A program made the translations under genes and the position numbers. Below are positions 1-12,455 of a DNA stretch of 64,000 nt, one piece after another (position 1 is the first letter of the stretch; each line of letters starts with the position of its first letter). This DNA comes from Mercurialis annua (lineage: Eukaryota > Streptophyta > Magnoliopsida > Malpighiales > Euphorbiaceae), in contig NC_065571.1 of assembly GCF_937616625.2 (NCBI RefSeq), forward strand, positions 27,912,201-27,976,200. Reading direction: 5' to 3'. Under the pieces are notes generated by a model. The model saw only the letters and a list, made by a program, of their open reading frames with translations, made no database searches and had not been told where the DNA came from.

Positions 1-1627
1 TAAATTGGCTAAATTACAATTTGACCCCTAAACGTTTTAAAACTTATTTAACTTAAGCTTTTAATTAGTAACTTTATATTTGGTTTTAATTATAAACAAA
101 AAGCAATTAATTTGATTTCGGATACCAAATTGGCTAAAGTACAATTTAGTCCCTAATTGGCAAAAGTACAGTTTAGTCCCTAATTGGCTAAAGTACAATT
201 TAGTCCCTAAACTTTTATAAGATGTATTTAATTAAGTTTTTAGGTTGTAACTTGTGTTACTTGGAATTGAAGTTATTGAGTTCCGCTTTTAAATGGTTAT
301 TATTTTATGGAATTATTTTATAAATATAAACTCGGGTTTATATTTGATAAACGTTTTGAGTCGGGTTAGACTTGGGTCACCCGACAAGTGAGGTTAGCTG
401 GGTAGTTAATGATAACTCGGCTAACCCACTATTTGGAAAATTATTTATTATTTAAACATTATTAAATAATATTTATAAATTGGATTTTAAGCGAGAACTC
501 AATTGACTTGTATTAATTGGGCTTTATTACCTAATGGGTATTTTTGTGTGTTCTGGCTTGTGTTATTCCGACGTGTTATTTGTGCTAGTCCTATGTGATG
601 TCTAGTACTCTCTAGAGTTAGGGTCTGGTTTTAATAATTATTTTATTTGTCTAGACCCGTCTATTGTTCGTGCTCCAGAGGCGAACCAGGATTAGTTGCT
701 TGCCGGTTTTCACGTGGATTCGCAAGCAGTGAGTTTGTACTTACTATTTACCGCTTTATTAAGTAAATTGTTATTTTAATATTAAATATATATACTGCAC
801 GTATATTTCGAACTGTTTTTATATTATGGCTTCTAGTTGGAAAATGCTACCTAATGGGCATCATTAGGACTGCGTGCGCACCAGTATTGATCTGGGTAAG
901 TTATATATGCAAATGTTGTAACTCGGTGTGAGCGTAGCTCTCGGGACCAGGTAGAGTAATTCGGTGTATCTCAGCTCTCGGGACTCTGGTATAAGTGTGG
1001 TCGGTGGTAACTCGGTGTAGCTCAGCTCTCGGGACCATACCTATTGGATTATGTTTATTATTTAGAATTGTGGATTAGGGTTCCAACTATTATTCGTAAT
1101 ATCGTTATTAAATGTTTTAAACGGTTTTAAAGGTTTTCCACTTAATAAATGTAGATAGTTGTATAAACTCATCTCAGTATATCTGACCCCGTTGTTTTCC
1201 CAATTTTCCTAGGGTTATGATCTGAGAGAGTCTGGTGATCTCCGTATTTACTTTTCCTCGGAGGTTCCATTTATTTTTCATAAACTGTAAAACTGTTTTA
1301 TTCTTAGACCGCAGTAGTAACTAGACGTCTTTATTATTATTATATATTTTGTCGGATTGGTTTGACTGGTTATATTGCTTTGGCATGTTATATTATTTAC
1401 ATTGGTTTGTGATAAATCTATTTTAGACTCGGAATTGGATAAGCATGTTATATTGATTGTTGAATATTATAACTGCTAGATTTTGGCTGAAGTCTTGGTT
1501 GCCCCCGAGCATTGGTTTTCTGCAGGTTTATGTGTTTATATGTTAAATGAAAGGCTAGCTACGGGTTTTGGTACTACATTACCCATATCCTAGCGCCGGT
1601 CTCGATTCATGAAAATGGGTCGTGACA
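1..1627 (+). repeat. 5' LTR (partial) of the Tekay-like element
   Basis: This stretch repeats 10834-12450 almost base for base and ends GGGTCGTGACA like the right LTR. It contains two small internal repeat fields: about three copies of a ~28-bp unit around 125-210 (containing TTTAGTCCCTAATTGGC) and three copies of a ~31-60 bp unit around 915-1040 (containing CTCGGTGTAGCTCAGCTCTC). No gene is seen. Confidence 0.93.
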
Positions 1628-1631
1628 AACT

Positions 1632-1643
1632 TGGTATCAGAGC
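1632..1643 (+). other. Primer binding site (initiator tRNA-Met type)
   Basis: TGGTATCAGAGC lies 4 bases after the LTR end. It is the standard plant LTR-retrotransposon primer site complementary to the 3' end of initiator methionine tRNA, and it fixes the LTR boundary and the strand of the element. Confidence 0.9.
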
Positions 1644-1972
1644 TTTGGTTTCAAACCAAGGCCATATGCGTGCTATGTGTTTACTTTGTTAAGTATGGTT
1701 GTGTCTTAGGAACTACTGCGGATATAGGTTTCTGTCATGTCTTTAAAAACGTCATCTTTTGATTTTTAAAATATTCTGCCTACACCAATAGGATTGCGTC
1801 GAGTCATTCATTATATGTTGATTTGATGTTGTTAAATGTTAATTTTATTTCACTTGGGTGAATATTTTAATGTTGTTGATTTCTTGGGAAATCCTAATTT
1901 GTTACTTGTTTTGTTTCATACTTGGGTATGAATTATGTGTTATTTAAATTGTTTTTGTTCAATCCTTAGGAT

Positions 1973-3976
1973 ATGGACAATGTTGTTCGTACTCGTGCTG
2001 CGGCAGAGCAAGAAGCTGTTGCTGATGATGCGATTTCCATGGAAGTCGATCAGAACGTACCACCAGTTCCGACCAATGCTGGATGTGGTAGAGGTAGAGG
2101 TGCTGGCAGAGGTAGAGGTAGAGGCAGAGGAGCTGGTGCTGGTAGAGGTGGAGCTAGAGGACGTGGTGCAACAGGTGTTCAGGCACCGAATGTGCAGCAG
2201 GCACCGGAGGTGCAACAGGCACCGAATATGCAGGAATTCGACTTCACTACTTTCTTAGCTGGCATTTTCGAGATGCAGAACAACCAGGCTCTTCTGCAGA
2301 ATCAGTGTACTGTACTGGGTTAGTTAGTGCAGCAACAGCAACCTCAGGCTGGTGCTGTAGCTGGTATGGGTGGACTTGCTGGTATCGGTCATATTCCGAC
2401 AGACAGAGAGATGGTGATAACCTACACGAAGTTGAATCCAACTTCTTTTAATGGTACTGGGGATGCTCTTGACTTTTTGGAAGAGTTTGAGTACAATAGT
2501 CAGAGAATTCAAGCTACTGATCGTCAATAAGTGATGCTTGTGTAGATGTCGCTGAAGGGTCCAGCTAAGGACTGGTTTCGCGATAACATCAGGCCAGAGA
2601 TGGCTACATTATCTTGGGCTGATTTTGTGACAAGGTTCAGAGGTTACTATCTACCCTTCTCTGTTACTGAGAATTTCAGAGAAAAGCTGCTAAGTTTAAG
2701 GAAAGGGGATAGATCAGTGACAGACTACACTACCGAGTTTGTCCGTTTGGGGAGGTTTGCTACAGATCTACAGGGTGATCGTGGGCTAGTGAACGACCGC
2801 TATATCAGGGGTTTTGGCTCGGAATTTCTTCCTTTGCTGATAGGGGCAGACATGGAGTTTGCTCGAGTAGTGGACAGTGCTCGACGGATGGAGAATTCGT
2901 TGATTCAATTTGGGACGATCTCTGACCCTTTCTAGAATCAGAAGGGAAAGAGTGATGTTCCTAGTGGGGGGCAACAGGCCCCAGTGCAGCATGGTAGTGG
3001 GAACTACTACAATGGCTCTTCTCAGGCCAATATGGGGAGTCGCGGTACTCACAACAAAGGGAGGCATAGTGCTAGGAGTGCTCCGTACAGCTCTAGTAGC
3101 AGTGGGAGTAACCGTGGTTCAGGACGTGGGTACAGTGGTGGATCGAACATTCCGTTCTGCTAGAATTGCAGACGCAGTCACTATGGACAGTGTTAGTTAG
3201 CTCCTGGAGGTTGTTTCTCTTGTGGCCAGCCGGGTCATTTTTCCATGGAGTGTCCGACATCTGGGCAGCAGATGTCTAACTCCACTGTGGCGCAGTCATC
3301 GTATCAGCAGCAGAGACCTGCGTTTACACAGTCTGTAGGGTACTCTCAACCTGTAGCATCTTTTGGTGGCCAGCGGGGCCGTGGTTCTTGTGGTAGAGGT
3401 TTTGGTGGCCGTGGTAACGGTGGTAGAGGTTCCAGCAGTTATGGTACTGGGCAGAGTTTGCAGCAGCAGCCGCAGGGTCAGGCCAGAGTGTTTGCTCTTA
3501 CTCCTCAGGATGCGCGTGCATCAAATGCTGTGGTGCAAGGTACCATTCCGATTTCCTTTACTGATGCTTTGGAATTATTTGATGCGGGTGCAACCCATTC
3601 GTTTGTGTCTACATGTTTTGCTGGGAAATTGGGTATGGCACCATCTGTTTTGAGTGGACCTCTAGCTGTGTCTACACCTATGTCTGAAGGTGTAGTAGTG
3701 GATGTCGTTTATCCTTCTTGTCCAGTGGTTATTCAGGGTAGAGAATTATGTGCTGATTTGATTGTGCTTGACGTTCTTTCTTTTGATGTCATCTTGGGGA
3801 TGGATTGGCTGTCGCGCCATTATGCTTCTATTGACTGTCGAGGGAAGTCAGTCGAGTTCAGGATTCCAGGTGATCTACCTTTTTCCTTTCAGGGAGAGAA
3901 GGCGGAGACACCTAAGAATCTGATTTCCGCCATCAAGGCAAAGCGGATGTTAGGCAAGGGTTTCCAGGGTTTTCTT
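1973..3976 (+). pseudogene. gag and aspartic protease of the Tekay-like element (5' part of broken gag-pol)
   Basis: One reading frame runs from the ATG at 1973 and stays in frame through in-frame stops at about 2321, 2528, 2543, 2933, 3161 and 3194, with no frameshift. The N-terminus is rich in Gly-Arg repeats. The middle (about 2380-2930) looks like a retrotransposon capsid domain. A zinc-knuckle pair follows; the second knuckle is clear at about 3210-3255 (CFSCGQPGHFSMEC, a C-x2-C-x4-H-x4-C pattern). The protease site is at about 3575 and reads FDAGATHSF, with Ala where the family usually has Ser or Thr. The frame stops where the solo LTR enters and resumes after 7372 in the same frame. 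Confidence 0.9.
3972..3976. repeat. Target site duplication TTCTT, left copy (right copy 7368-7372)
   Basis: The identical pentamer lies directly outside both termini of the solo LTR. Five bases is the usual Ty3/gypsy duplication length. Confidence 0.9.
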
Positions 3977-5084
3977 TGTAATACCCCATACTTTTAAGAG
4001 TGCCAAATAAGGTGCCACGAGGCATAAGTGCGAGAATTAAATCAAGAACATTGGGATTAATGTCAAATAATAAGGATTTGGAATTAAGCGAATCCATTGG
4101 AATCATCGTTAAATAATAATTTAAGCGGGAAATTATTATTGATAAATTGAATTTTATCGGAACAAAAGAAAGATCAACAATTGAAATTAAATAATTGGTA
4201 AGTCCCGAGCTACTAAATTTTACGATAAAGCTCGTAAAATAAATTTATGGATCTAAGATCAAATTTTGTAAAACTCGGACGAAAGTATGTTAGTAAGCGG
4301 AATTTTAATATTAAAAAAAAGAACTTTAAATAAATAAATAGAAAAGCCCGAGATAATAATTTTCACGCCAAGGTCCGTGAAACATTATTAATAAATTATC
4401 GTCAAGCTTTCATAAATTTACGAAGTCATTTTAAAATTGGACGCGACGATTAATTAAGGATTCGAGTTGAAATGCAATTTAACCAACTTGAGGTAAATTG
4501 AACTTAACCTATTTGATGAATATACGTTTAATATTCATTCCCTTAAGATATGAAAACACCCAAACCTTCACCTTCTTCTTCTCCCTAAACCGATCATCAT
4601 CTTCACAACCTAGCTTCATCATTTCTTGATGGAATTCCATGATTCTTGAGGCAATTGAACCATGAGAAGATGGGTAAGCAAGGTAAGTCAGTTAACTATG
4701 ATTTCGATGGTATAAATTGATGGAATCAATGATAAAAAAAATAATAGGTTTTGGAGCTTTAAGTTGATATTCGATGTTTGATGTTTGCAAGGTTTGAACC
4801 GTTGATTTGGAGCTTGAACGTTGAGGATTTGATGATAGGAACTTCAAGCAAGGGGTTCGGCCATAAACAACCCATCATGCCCAAGGTAAATTCTGGAATT
4901 CATTGACTGAATGATGGTTTGATGAGTTTAGTTGATATATAAACTGTTTTTGGAAGAGGATTTTGTTAAGTGTTTGAGCCATGATTTTGATAGTTTTAGG
5001 GGCTGTTTTCAGGGAATGTTCAAGGGGTTTGGACACCTCGGAATTTACGTTTTAAAAGTTGAATCTGTGCCCCAAAATAGCAGC

Positions 5085-5223
5085 CAAACTGCTGCAAAAG
5101 TGCAGCAGTAAACTGCTGCAATAGGCAGCAGCAAACTGCTGCAGAATGCAGCAGCAAACTGCTGCAATAGGCAGCAGCAAACTGCTGCAGAATGCAGCAG
5201 CAAACTGCTGCAATAGGCAGCAG
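5085..5223. repeat. CTGCTGC/GCAGCAG minisatellite inside the solo LTR
   Basis: About six units of 23 bp alternate between two types, one containing GCAATAGGCAGCAG and the other GCAGAATGCAGCAG, which makes a 46-bp super-unit. Each unit carries CTGCTGC followed by GCAGCAG, so every unit can fold as a short hairpin. Confidence 0.9.
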
Positions 5224-6614
5224 TTGCTCCACTTTCAGCGGAGCTTCCGGTGAGCACCGGCAGCCGTGCAATGGCACACCGACATCAATTCGATGTATGC
5301 GTACCCGAGTCCAAAACATAGTTTCCGGAACTTCAAAAGAGTGGTCAAAGACTGTTAAAAATGGATTGGAAATGAGTTAAAATTCATAAGTTAAAATGGA
5401 AAAATTAAAAATGGAATAAATTGCTAAGTTATTCAATTAAGATGTCGGGATTGTAAGGTATTAAGTATCGGAGTTTAAAAGAAATATAAACTCCGAAAGA
5501 ACGGATTAAAAATGGATTGGTTGTAAATTGAACAACTTAAAAACTGTCTTGAACCTTGTTAAGTAGCAAACTTTGAAATAAGATTGTGAGCTAACGGAAT
5601 GTCGGAATAAGTCGTTTTTGGTGTCATTTTGATCGTTATAATATGGAGAATGAAAGTACAGAATAGTTGCTGCCATAGCAATGGCAGAACATCAGTAGAA
5701 ATTGCTGCAAAGACAGCAGCCCATAGGGCTGTTTTCAGCAGTTTTAGAAAACAATCCGCGGTGGCAACTTCCGACTTAATTTCCGAAACTTTCCAGTGCT
5801 ATTTTCAAATTAATGTTTAAACGAATATTGTAGGCGGCATTCCAAACTTTAGGAATGTAATTTTATTTAGAGTTTGGACTACTCTAAGTAACCGTTTTAA
5901 TAACTCAAAGTTGGTCGAGAAACTTGAAATAAATAGGACATTTTCATAAGCTAACTTTGAGCAATATTTTGGAGACCTTAGAGATGTCGAATGAAGTTCG
6001 GGTCTAAAGGAAAGTTGTTTATAATATTATGGACTATAGGAATGTAAAATGTGTTTGGTAAACGGGCGGTTTTAGATGAGCGTTTTTTTATAGCCAAAGT
6101 GGGCTAGATAAGCAATTTTTGAACAAGTTAAAGTTAACTTAAAATGTTAAGTTATTTGAAGTAAATTGTTTTGGTTAATCAAATATGATTTTGATTAATA
6201 TCAAAGTTACTTAAAATAGAACTTATTATTAGAAATTCTAACGATAGAATTCTATATTAGATACGACGAAATATCGAGCTACGGACTTGGCTCTAAGGAA
6301 GTTCGACGAGGATCGACATTTTATTTATTATTATTATTTTGGATTACTAGCGATTCAGGTGAGTTTGCAGTTTACTTTTGTGTATTGTTTATTTGAACTA
6401 TCTGCTTTATCTTTATTATATTATAAGCTTTGCCTATCGCGTTATCCTTATGGTTATATGTTTATTAATTTGAGTTGGGATGTTTTGATGTGATGAACTT
6501 TGTTCTAACGATCCGAAGAAACGTGCTACCTATTGGGCGTCAATAGGACTGCGTGATCACCAGTACTGAGGTTAGACAATCTTGTGTCCTAGAGTTTCGT
6601 ATGAACTATTAAAT

Positions 6615-6812
6615 CATATGGCGACGGTGGCTTAGTTCCGGGCCAAAACTTAAAGGGAAGCTGTGGCGACGGTGGCATCGTTCCCGGCCCAGAGACCCAA
6701 CGCAGATGTGTGGCGACGGTGGCTTTGTTCCCGGTCCAGATGCTGCTATAATTTCGCAGATTTGTGGCGACGGTGGCTTTGTTCCCGGTCCAGATACTGC
6801 TATAATTAAACT
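6615..6812. repeat. Four-copy GTGGCGACGGTGGC tandem repeat in the solo LTR
   Basis: The block begins with ATGGCGACGGTGGC near 6618 and repeats as GTGGCGACGGTGGC near 6664, 6711 and 6765. Units are 46-55 bp, and the last two are almost identical. It is GC-rich compared with its surroundings. The function is unknown. Confidence 0.85.
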
Positions 6813-7367
6813 CATTAGGTTCTGTAGTTGGTATTTTAAGAATCTTTGGATTAGGGTTTCAGTCGGATCGTATAATTGTATGATGTTTGATGCTTGAGCT
6901 ATGAATTGATCATTTAAGTATTTACTAATATGTTAGATGTTTATATGATTTTAATTATAATACCATCTGTAAAAGTGAACTCACTCAGTATTTCCCAAAA
7001 TACTGACCCCCTCACTCTGATGTTTTTCAGGTAATCAGAGTCGGATCAGACAAACCATCTTTGTTGTGCCAGAAGTCGATTGACTTTCACAAGTATGAGT
7101 TCTTAGAGCTGCAGTAGTCAGTAGTTGTCAGTGTTAGGTATACGCTTTAACTTTAAATGATATTTTATATTGTAAACTCTGATATGATACTTTAATATCT
7201 ATAAGTGTATTATTTAAAAGAGTTCTTCCGAAAATATTTTAATATATATCATATATTATACTTTTATTTGCAAAAAATTATTAGTGGTTTTAGGCTTGCT
7301 ACGGGTTTCGGAGCTACCACTCCCATTCCCTAGCGCCGGTCTCGGCTCAATAAATTGGGTCGTGACA

Positions 7368-10323
7368 TTCTTGCTGTGGTTCGTGATTTGGAGTTTGACA
7401 GTGGTGATATGCATAGTGTTCCGATTGTGAATGAGTTCACTGATGTGTTTCTAGAGGAATTGCCTGGATTACCACCTGATCGTGATATTGAGTTTTGCAT
7501 TGATGTGGATTCTGGTACAGCTCCGATTTCGATACCGCCGTATCGGATGGCTCCTGCAGAGCTGAAGGAGTTAAAGGACCAGTTACAAGAATTGTTGGAT
7601 AGCGGGTTCATCAGACCGAGTACTTCTCCGTGGGGTGTTCCAGTTCTGTTTGTGAAGAAGAAAGATGGTTCCTTTTGACTGTGTATCGACTACAGACAGT
7701 TGAACAAGGCTACTGTCAAGAACATATATCCTCTTCCTCGCATCGATGATTTGTTTGACCAGTTGCAGGGTGCGAAGTGTTTCTCCAAGATTGATTTGAG
7801 GTGTGGGTATCATTAGCTTCGGATCCGTGATGTAGATGTGCCTAAGACTGCTTTTTGGACGCGGTATGGACCTTTTGAGTTTCTGGTTATGTCCTTTGGT
7901 CTGACAAACGCACCAGCAACGTTCATGGATATGATGAACAGAGTGTTCAAGCCGTTTTTTGATCAATTTGTTATCGTCTTCATTGATGACATTTTGATCT
8001 ATTCTCGGAGTGAGGAGGAGCATGCTTACCATTTGAGGACTATACTACAGACGTTGCGTGAGCATCAGTTGTATGCTAAGTTCTCAAAATGTGAGTTCTG
8101 GTTGGATCAGGTTATCTTTCTAGGACACATGGTGTTGAAAGATGGGATCAATGTTGATCCGAAGAAGATTGAGGCAGTTATGGATTGGCAGAGGCCAAGG
8201 TCAATTACCGAGATCAGAAGTTTTTTGGGTTTAGCTGGCTACTATCGTCGGTTCGTGCAAGATTTCTCCAGAATATCTGCACCGTTGACTAAACTGACAC
8301 AGAAGGGTGTTAAGTTTGAGTGGGCTGACAAATGCGAGGCGAGCTTTGAAAAGCTCAAGGAGATTTTGACTACAGCTCCTGTTTTGGCATTGCCTTCTGG
8401 CATTGACGGTTTCACAGTGTATTGTGATGCGTCTCGGATTGGTTTGGGTTGCGTTTTGATGCAACATGGACAGGTGATTGTCTATGCTTCCAAACAGTTG
8501 AAGAAGCATGAGGTGAATTACCTTACTCATGATCTAGAGTTGGCAGTTGTGGTCTTTGCGCTGAAAATCTAGAGACATTATTTGTATGGTGCTACTTGTG
8601 AGATTTTCACTGATCATAAGAGTATGAAGTATATCTTTGATCAGAGAGAATTGAACTTGAGACAGAGGAGGTGGTTAGAATTGTTGAAAGACTAGGACTG
8701 TACTATTCAGTACCATCCTGGTAAGGCTAATGTGGTAGCCGATGCGTTGAGTCGCAAGTCTTCGGGCAGCTTGGCTCATATTTCTGAGATTGGGCGTAGA
8801 CCCATGGTTAGAGAGTGGCACAGTTTGATAGCTTCGGGCTATGGTTTTCAGGTTGCTCAGGCTAGTTGTTTGTTAGCACAATTGCAAGTGCAACCTGTTT
8901 TGATTGATCGGATCAAAGCTTTACAAGCTAAGGATCCACAGTTGAAACGGATTATTGAGGAGATTCAGCAGGACAGTAATTCTGAGTTTACTTTTGTGGA
9001 TGGTGTTATGAGACATGGTTCGAGACTGTGTGTTCCGGATTCAGATGGTTTGAGGGACCAGATTCTGGAGGAAGCGCACAAGTCTGCTTATAGTGTTCAT
9101 CCGGGTTCTACTAAGATGTACCATGATCTTAAGGGTACCTACTGGTGGAGCGGGATGAAGAAGGATGTCGCTGAGTATGTTTCTAAGTGTCTGACGTGCC
9201 AGCAGGTGAAGCTGGAGCATCAGAGACCTTTTGGCTATCTGCAGCCACTACCTATTCTAGAGTGGAAGTGGGAGCGGATTGCTATGGATTTTGTGGTTGG
9301 TTTACCATGTACTCGAAAGGGGTACGATTCCATCTGGGTGATAGTTGATCGTATGACCAAGTCAGCTCATTTCCTTCCGATTAAGATTTCGTATACTGCT
9401 TCGAGGTTGGCTCACTTGTACATCGACAGGATTGTCAGTTTGCATGGTGTACTGGTTTCTATTATTTCAGACAGAGGATCTGTGTTTACTTCGAGGTTCT
9501 GGAAAGAGTTACAGGAATCTTTGGGTTCTCGGTTGGATTTCAGTACAACTTTTCATCCACAGACTGACGGTCAGTCTGAGAGGACTATTCAGACGTTGGA
9601 GGATAAGCTCAGGATGTGTGTTCTCGATTTTCATGGTAGCTGGGATACTCATCTACCGTTGATTGAGTTTTCTTACAACAACAGTTATCACCCGAGTATC
9701 GAGATGGCGCCGTATGAGGCTTTGTAAGGGCGCAAGTGTAGATCTCCTATCTGTTGGGAGGAGGTCGGAGAGCGTAAACTCTCGGGAGCTGAGATTATTC
9801 AGATTACCTCAGAGAAGGTACCGTTTATCAAACGGAGGTTAAAGACTGCTTTTAGTCGGCATAAGAGTTATGCTAATCCGAAGAGGAAAGACATTGAGTT
9901 TCATGTTGGTGATTTCGTATTTCTTCGGGTTTCGCCTATGAAAGGCGTGCTTCGTTTTTGTGTCAAGGGAAAGTTGGCACCGAGGTATATTGGTCCTTAT
10001 GAGATTTCAGAGAGGATTGGGGCTGTGGCTTATCGTCTGGTTCTGCCGCCAGACATGTCATTAGTACATCCTGTGTTTCATGTTTCTATGTTGAGGAAGT
10101 GCATTTCTGATCCTTCGCACGTGATTGTGCCTCAGAGTGTTGAGATTAACCAAGAGTTGTCCTATGAAGAACAGCCAGTTGAAATTGTGGATACGCAAGT
10201 GCGTAAGTTGCGGAACAAGGAGATTCGGATGGTCAAAGTCCTCTGGCGCAATCATTCTGTTGAAGAATGTACTTGGGAGACCGAGTCGGATATACGGAAT
10301 CGCTATCCTTTTCTTTTCCCGTG
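7368..10323 (+). pseudogene. Reverse transcriptase, RNase H, integrase and chromodomain of the Tekay-like element (3' part of broken pol)
   Basis: A single frame runs to the stop at 10321-10323 with internal stops at about 7676 (TGA), 7814 (TAG), 8570 (TAG), 8693 (TAG) and 9725 (TAA), and no frameshift. RT shows CIDYRQLNK near 7680 and the active site FIDD near 7980. RNase H shows [11 protein letters not shown] near 8420. Integrase has a zinc-binding region near 9090-9210 (H...H...CLTCQQ), the catalytic Asp in AMDFVVGLP near 9285, Asp in SDRGSVF near 9468, and Glu in GQSERTIQ near 9570. The C-terminus (about 10170-10315) is a chromodomain, seen as EIVDTQVRKL then VKVLWRNHSVEECTWE; such domains steer integration into heterochromatin. 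The stops make this copy unable to encode a full polyprotein. Confidence 0.93.
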
Positions 10324-10430
10324 AGGTACGATATCTCAATTTTTTGTGGTTCTTATGATTTTTACTTGTGTACATGTCATTCTGGTGTTAATTGTTATCA
10401 TGTTGAATTCGAGGACGAATTTATAATTAG

Positions 10431-10440
10431 TTGGGGAGAA
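10431..10440 (+). other. Polypurine tract of the Tekay-like element
   Basis: TTGGGGAGAA directly precedes the 3' LTR start (TGTAATATCCCAG). This is the expected position and composition for plus-strand DNA priming. Confidence 0.8.
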
Positions 10441-12450
10441 TGTAATATCCCAGAATTTTTTTAAAATTTTCTAAATATGTTTTCGGTGAAACTCATGAAA
10501 AAGAGAAAGGGTTTGACGTGTTCAGTGCCATGATTCGGTCTATTATGAAATCATAAGGTTTTGTTTAGAATTGAAGGTCTAAATGTTGTTAATTGCAAAA
10601 AGGCTTAGGCGGGGGGAATTCCTTTTGTTTGAAATGTTGATGATGGTCAAATATACACTTTGATCATTTAATTGTTTATGCTAAATCAAGTAAATTCCTA
10701 AAGTTAAATATTACCTAATAATTTGGATTTCGTTTTGAATGGTAATTAAATGTTATAAACGAAAGCCAATTCGAAAATTTAATCAATATAATTACTCGTG
10801 TAATTATACTTAACTTTGAATTTCGATTGGGTATAAATTGGCTAAATTATAATTTGACCCCTAAACGTTTTAAAACTTATTTAACTTAAGTTTTTGATTA
10901 GTAACTTTATATTTGGTTTTAATTATAAACAAAAACAATTAATTTAATTTCGGATACCAAATTGGCAAAAGTACAATTTAGTCCCTAATTGGCAAAAGTA
11001 CAGTTTAGTCCCTAATTGGCTAAAGTACAATTTAGTCCCTAAACTTGTATAAGATGTATTTAATTAAGTTTTTGCGTTGTAACTTGGGTTACTTGGAATT
11101 GAAGTTATTGAGTTCCGCTTTTAAATGGTTATTATTTTATGGAATTATTTTATAAATATAAACTCGGGTTTATATTTGATAAACGTTTTGAGTCGGGTTA
11201 GACTTGAGTCACCCGACAAGTGAGGTTAGCTTGGTAGTTAATAATAACTCGGCTAACCCACTATTTGGAAAATTATTTATTATTTAAAGATTATTAAATA
11301 ATATTAATAAATTGGATTTTAAGCGAGAACTCAATAGACTTGTATTAATTGGGCTTTATTACCTAATGGGTATTTTTGTGTGTTCTGGCTTGTGTTACTC
11401 CGACGTGTTATTTGTGCTAGTCCTATGTGGTGTCTAGTACTCTCTAGAGTTAGGGTCTGTTTTTAATAATTATTTTATTTGTCTAGACCCGTCTATTGTT
11501 CGTGCTCCAGAGGCGAACCAGGATTAGTTGCTTGCCGGTTTTCACGTGGATTAGCAAGCAGTGAGTTTGTACTTATTATTTACCGCTTTATTAAGTAAAT
11601 TGTTATTTTAATATTAAATATATATACTGCACGTATATTTCGAACTGTTTTTATATTATGGCTTCTAGTTGGAACATGCTACCTAATGGGCATCATTAGG
11701 ACTGCGTGCGCACCGATATTGATCTGGGTAAGTTATATATGGAAATGTGGTAATTCGGTGTGAGCGTAGCTCTCGGGACCAGGTAGAGTAACTCGGTGTA
11801 GCTCAGCTGTCGGGACTCTGGTATAAGTGTGGTCGGTGGTAACTCGGTGTAGCTCAGCTCTCGGGACCAGACCTATTGGATTATGTTTATTATTTAGAAT
11901 TGTGGATTAGGGTTCCAACTATTATTCGTAATATCGTTATTAAATGTTTTAAAGGTTTTCCACTTAATAAATGTAGATAGTTGTATAAACTCATTTCAGT
12001 ATATCTGACCCCGTTGTTTTCCAAATTTTTCCCAGGGTTATGATATGAGAGAGTCTGGTGATCTCCGCATTTACTTTTCCTCGGAGATTCCATTTATTTT
12101 TGATAAACTGTAAAACTGTTTTATTCTTAGACCGCAGTAGTAACTAGACGTCTTTATTATTATTATATATTTTGTCGGATTGGTTCGACTGGTTATATTG
12201 CTTTGGCATGTTATATTATTTACATTGGTTTATGATAAATCTATTTTAGACTCGGAATTGGATAAGCATGTTATATTAACTGTTGAATATTACAACTGCT
12301 AGTTTTAGGCTGAAGTCTTGGTTGCCCCCGAGCATTGGTTTTCTGCAGGTTTTTGTGTTTATATGTTAAATGAAAGGCTAGCTACGGGTTTTGGTACTAC
12401 ATTACCCATACCCTAGCGCCGGTCGCGATTCATGAAAATGGGTCGTGACA
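10441..12450 (+). repeat. 3' LTR (complete, 2010 bp) of the Tekay-like element
   Basis: It starts TGTAATATCC and ends GTGACA; its last 1617 bp repeat window positions 1-1627. It carries the same internal small repeats as the left copy (about 10965-11040 and 11750-11870). No gene is seen. Confidence 0.95.
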
Positions 12451-12455
12451 GGAAC

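Larger units (their letters stand above)
3977..7367 (+). mobile_element. Solo LTR (3391 bp) nested in the gag-pol of the Tekay-like element
   Basis: It starts TGTAATACCCC and ends GGGTCGTGACA, and is flanked by the 5-bp duplication TTCTT at 3972-3976 and 7368-7372. No internal retroviral genes or primer site lie between, so it is a single LTR left by recombination. Its last ~75 bases (CTACGGGTTT..., TAGCGCCGGTCTCG, GGGTCGTGACA) closely resemble the end of the host element's LTR, so it comes from a related chromovirus family with a longer LTR. Removing it rejoins the host pol in frame. No gene was found in it; the ORFs at 5020-5380 are shadows of a CAG/CTG repeat. Confidence 0.93.
1..12450 (+). 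mobile_element. Tekay-like chromovirus (Ty3/gypsy) LTR retrotransposon, 5' end cut by window
   Basis: The order is LTR, primer site, gag, protease, reverse transcriptase, RNase H, integrase, chromodomain, polypurine tract, LTR. A C-terminal chromodomain and the integrase-end sequence place it among chromoviruses, closest to the Tekay/Del group by my reading. The right LTR (10441-12450) is complete, and window position 1 corresponds to 10834 in it, so about 393 bp of the left LTR lie outside. The two LTRs differ by about six substitutions and one small indel in the first ~220 aligned bases, so this is not a recent insertion. The body is interrupted by a solo LTR at 3977-7367. The 5 bases after the right LTR are GGAAC; the matching duplication would lie before the window and cannot be checked. 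Confidence 0.93.

Noticed and set aside
5020..5380. Overlapping ORFs on both strands rich in Cys, Leu and Gln in the solo LTR
   Set aside because: Shadows of the CTGCTGC/GCAGCAG repeat with no domain.
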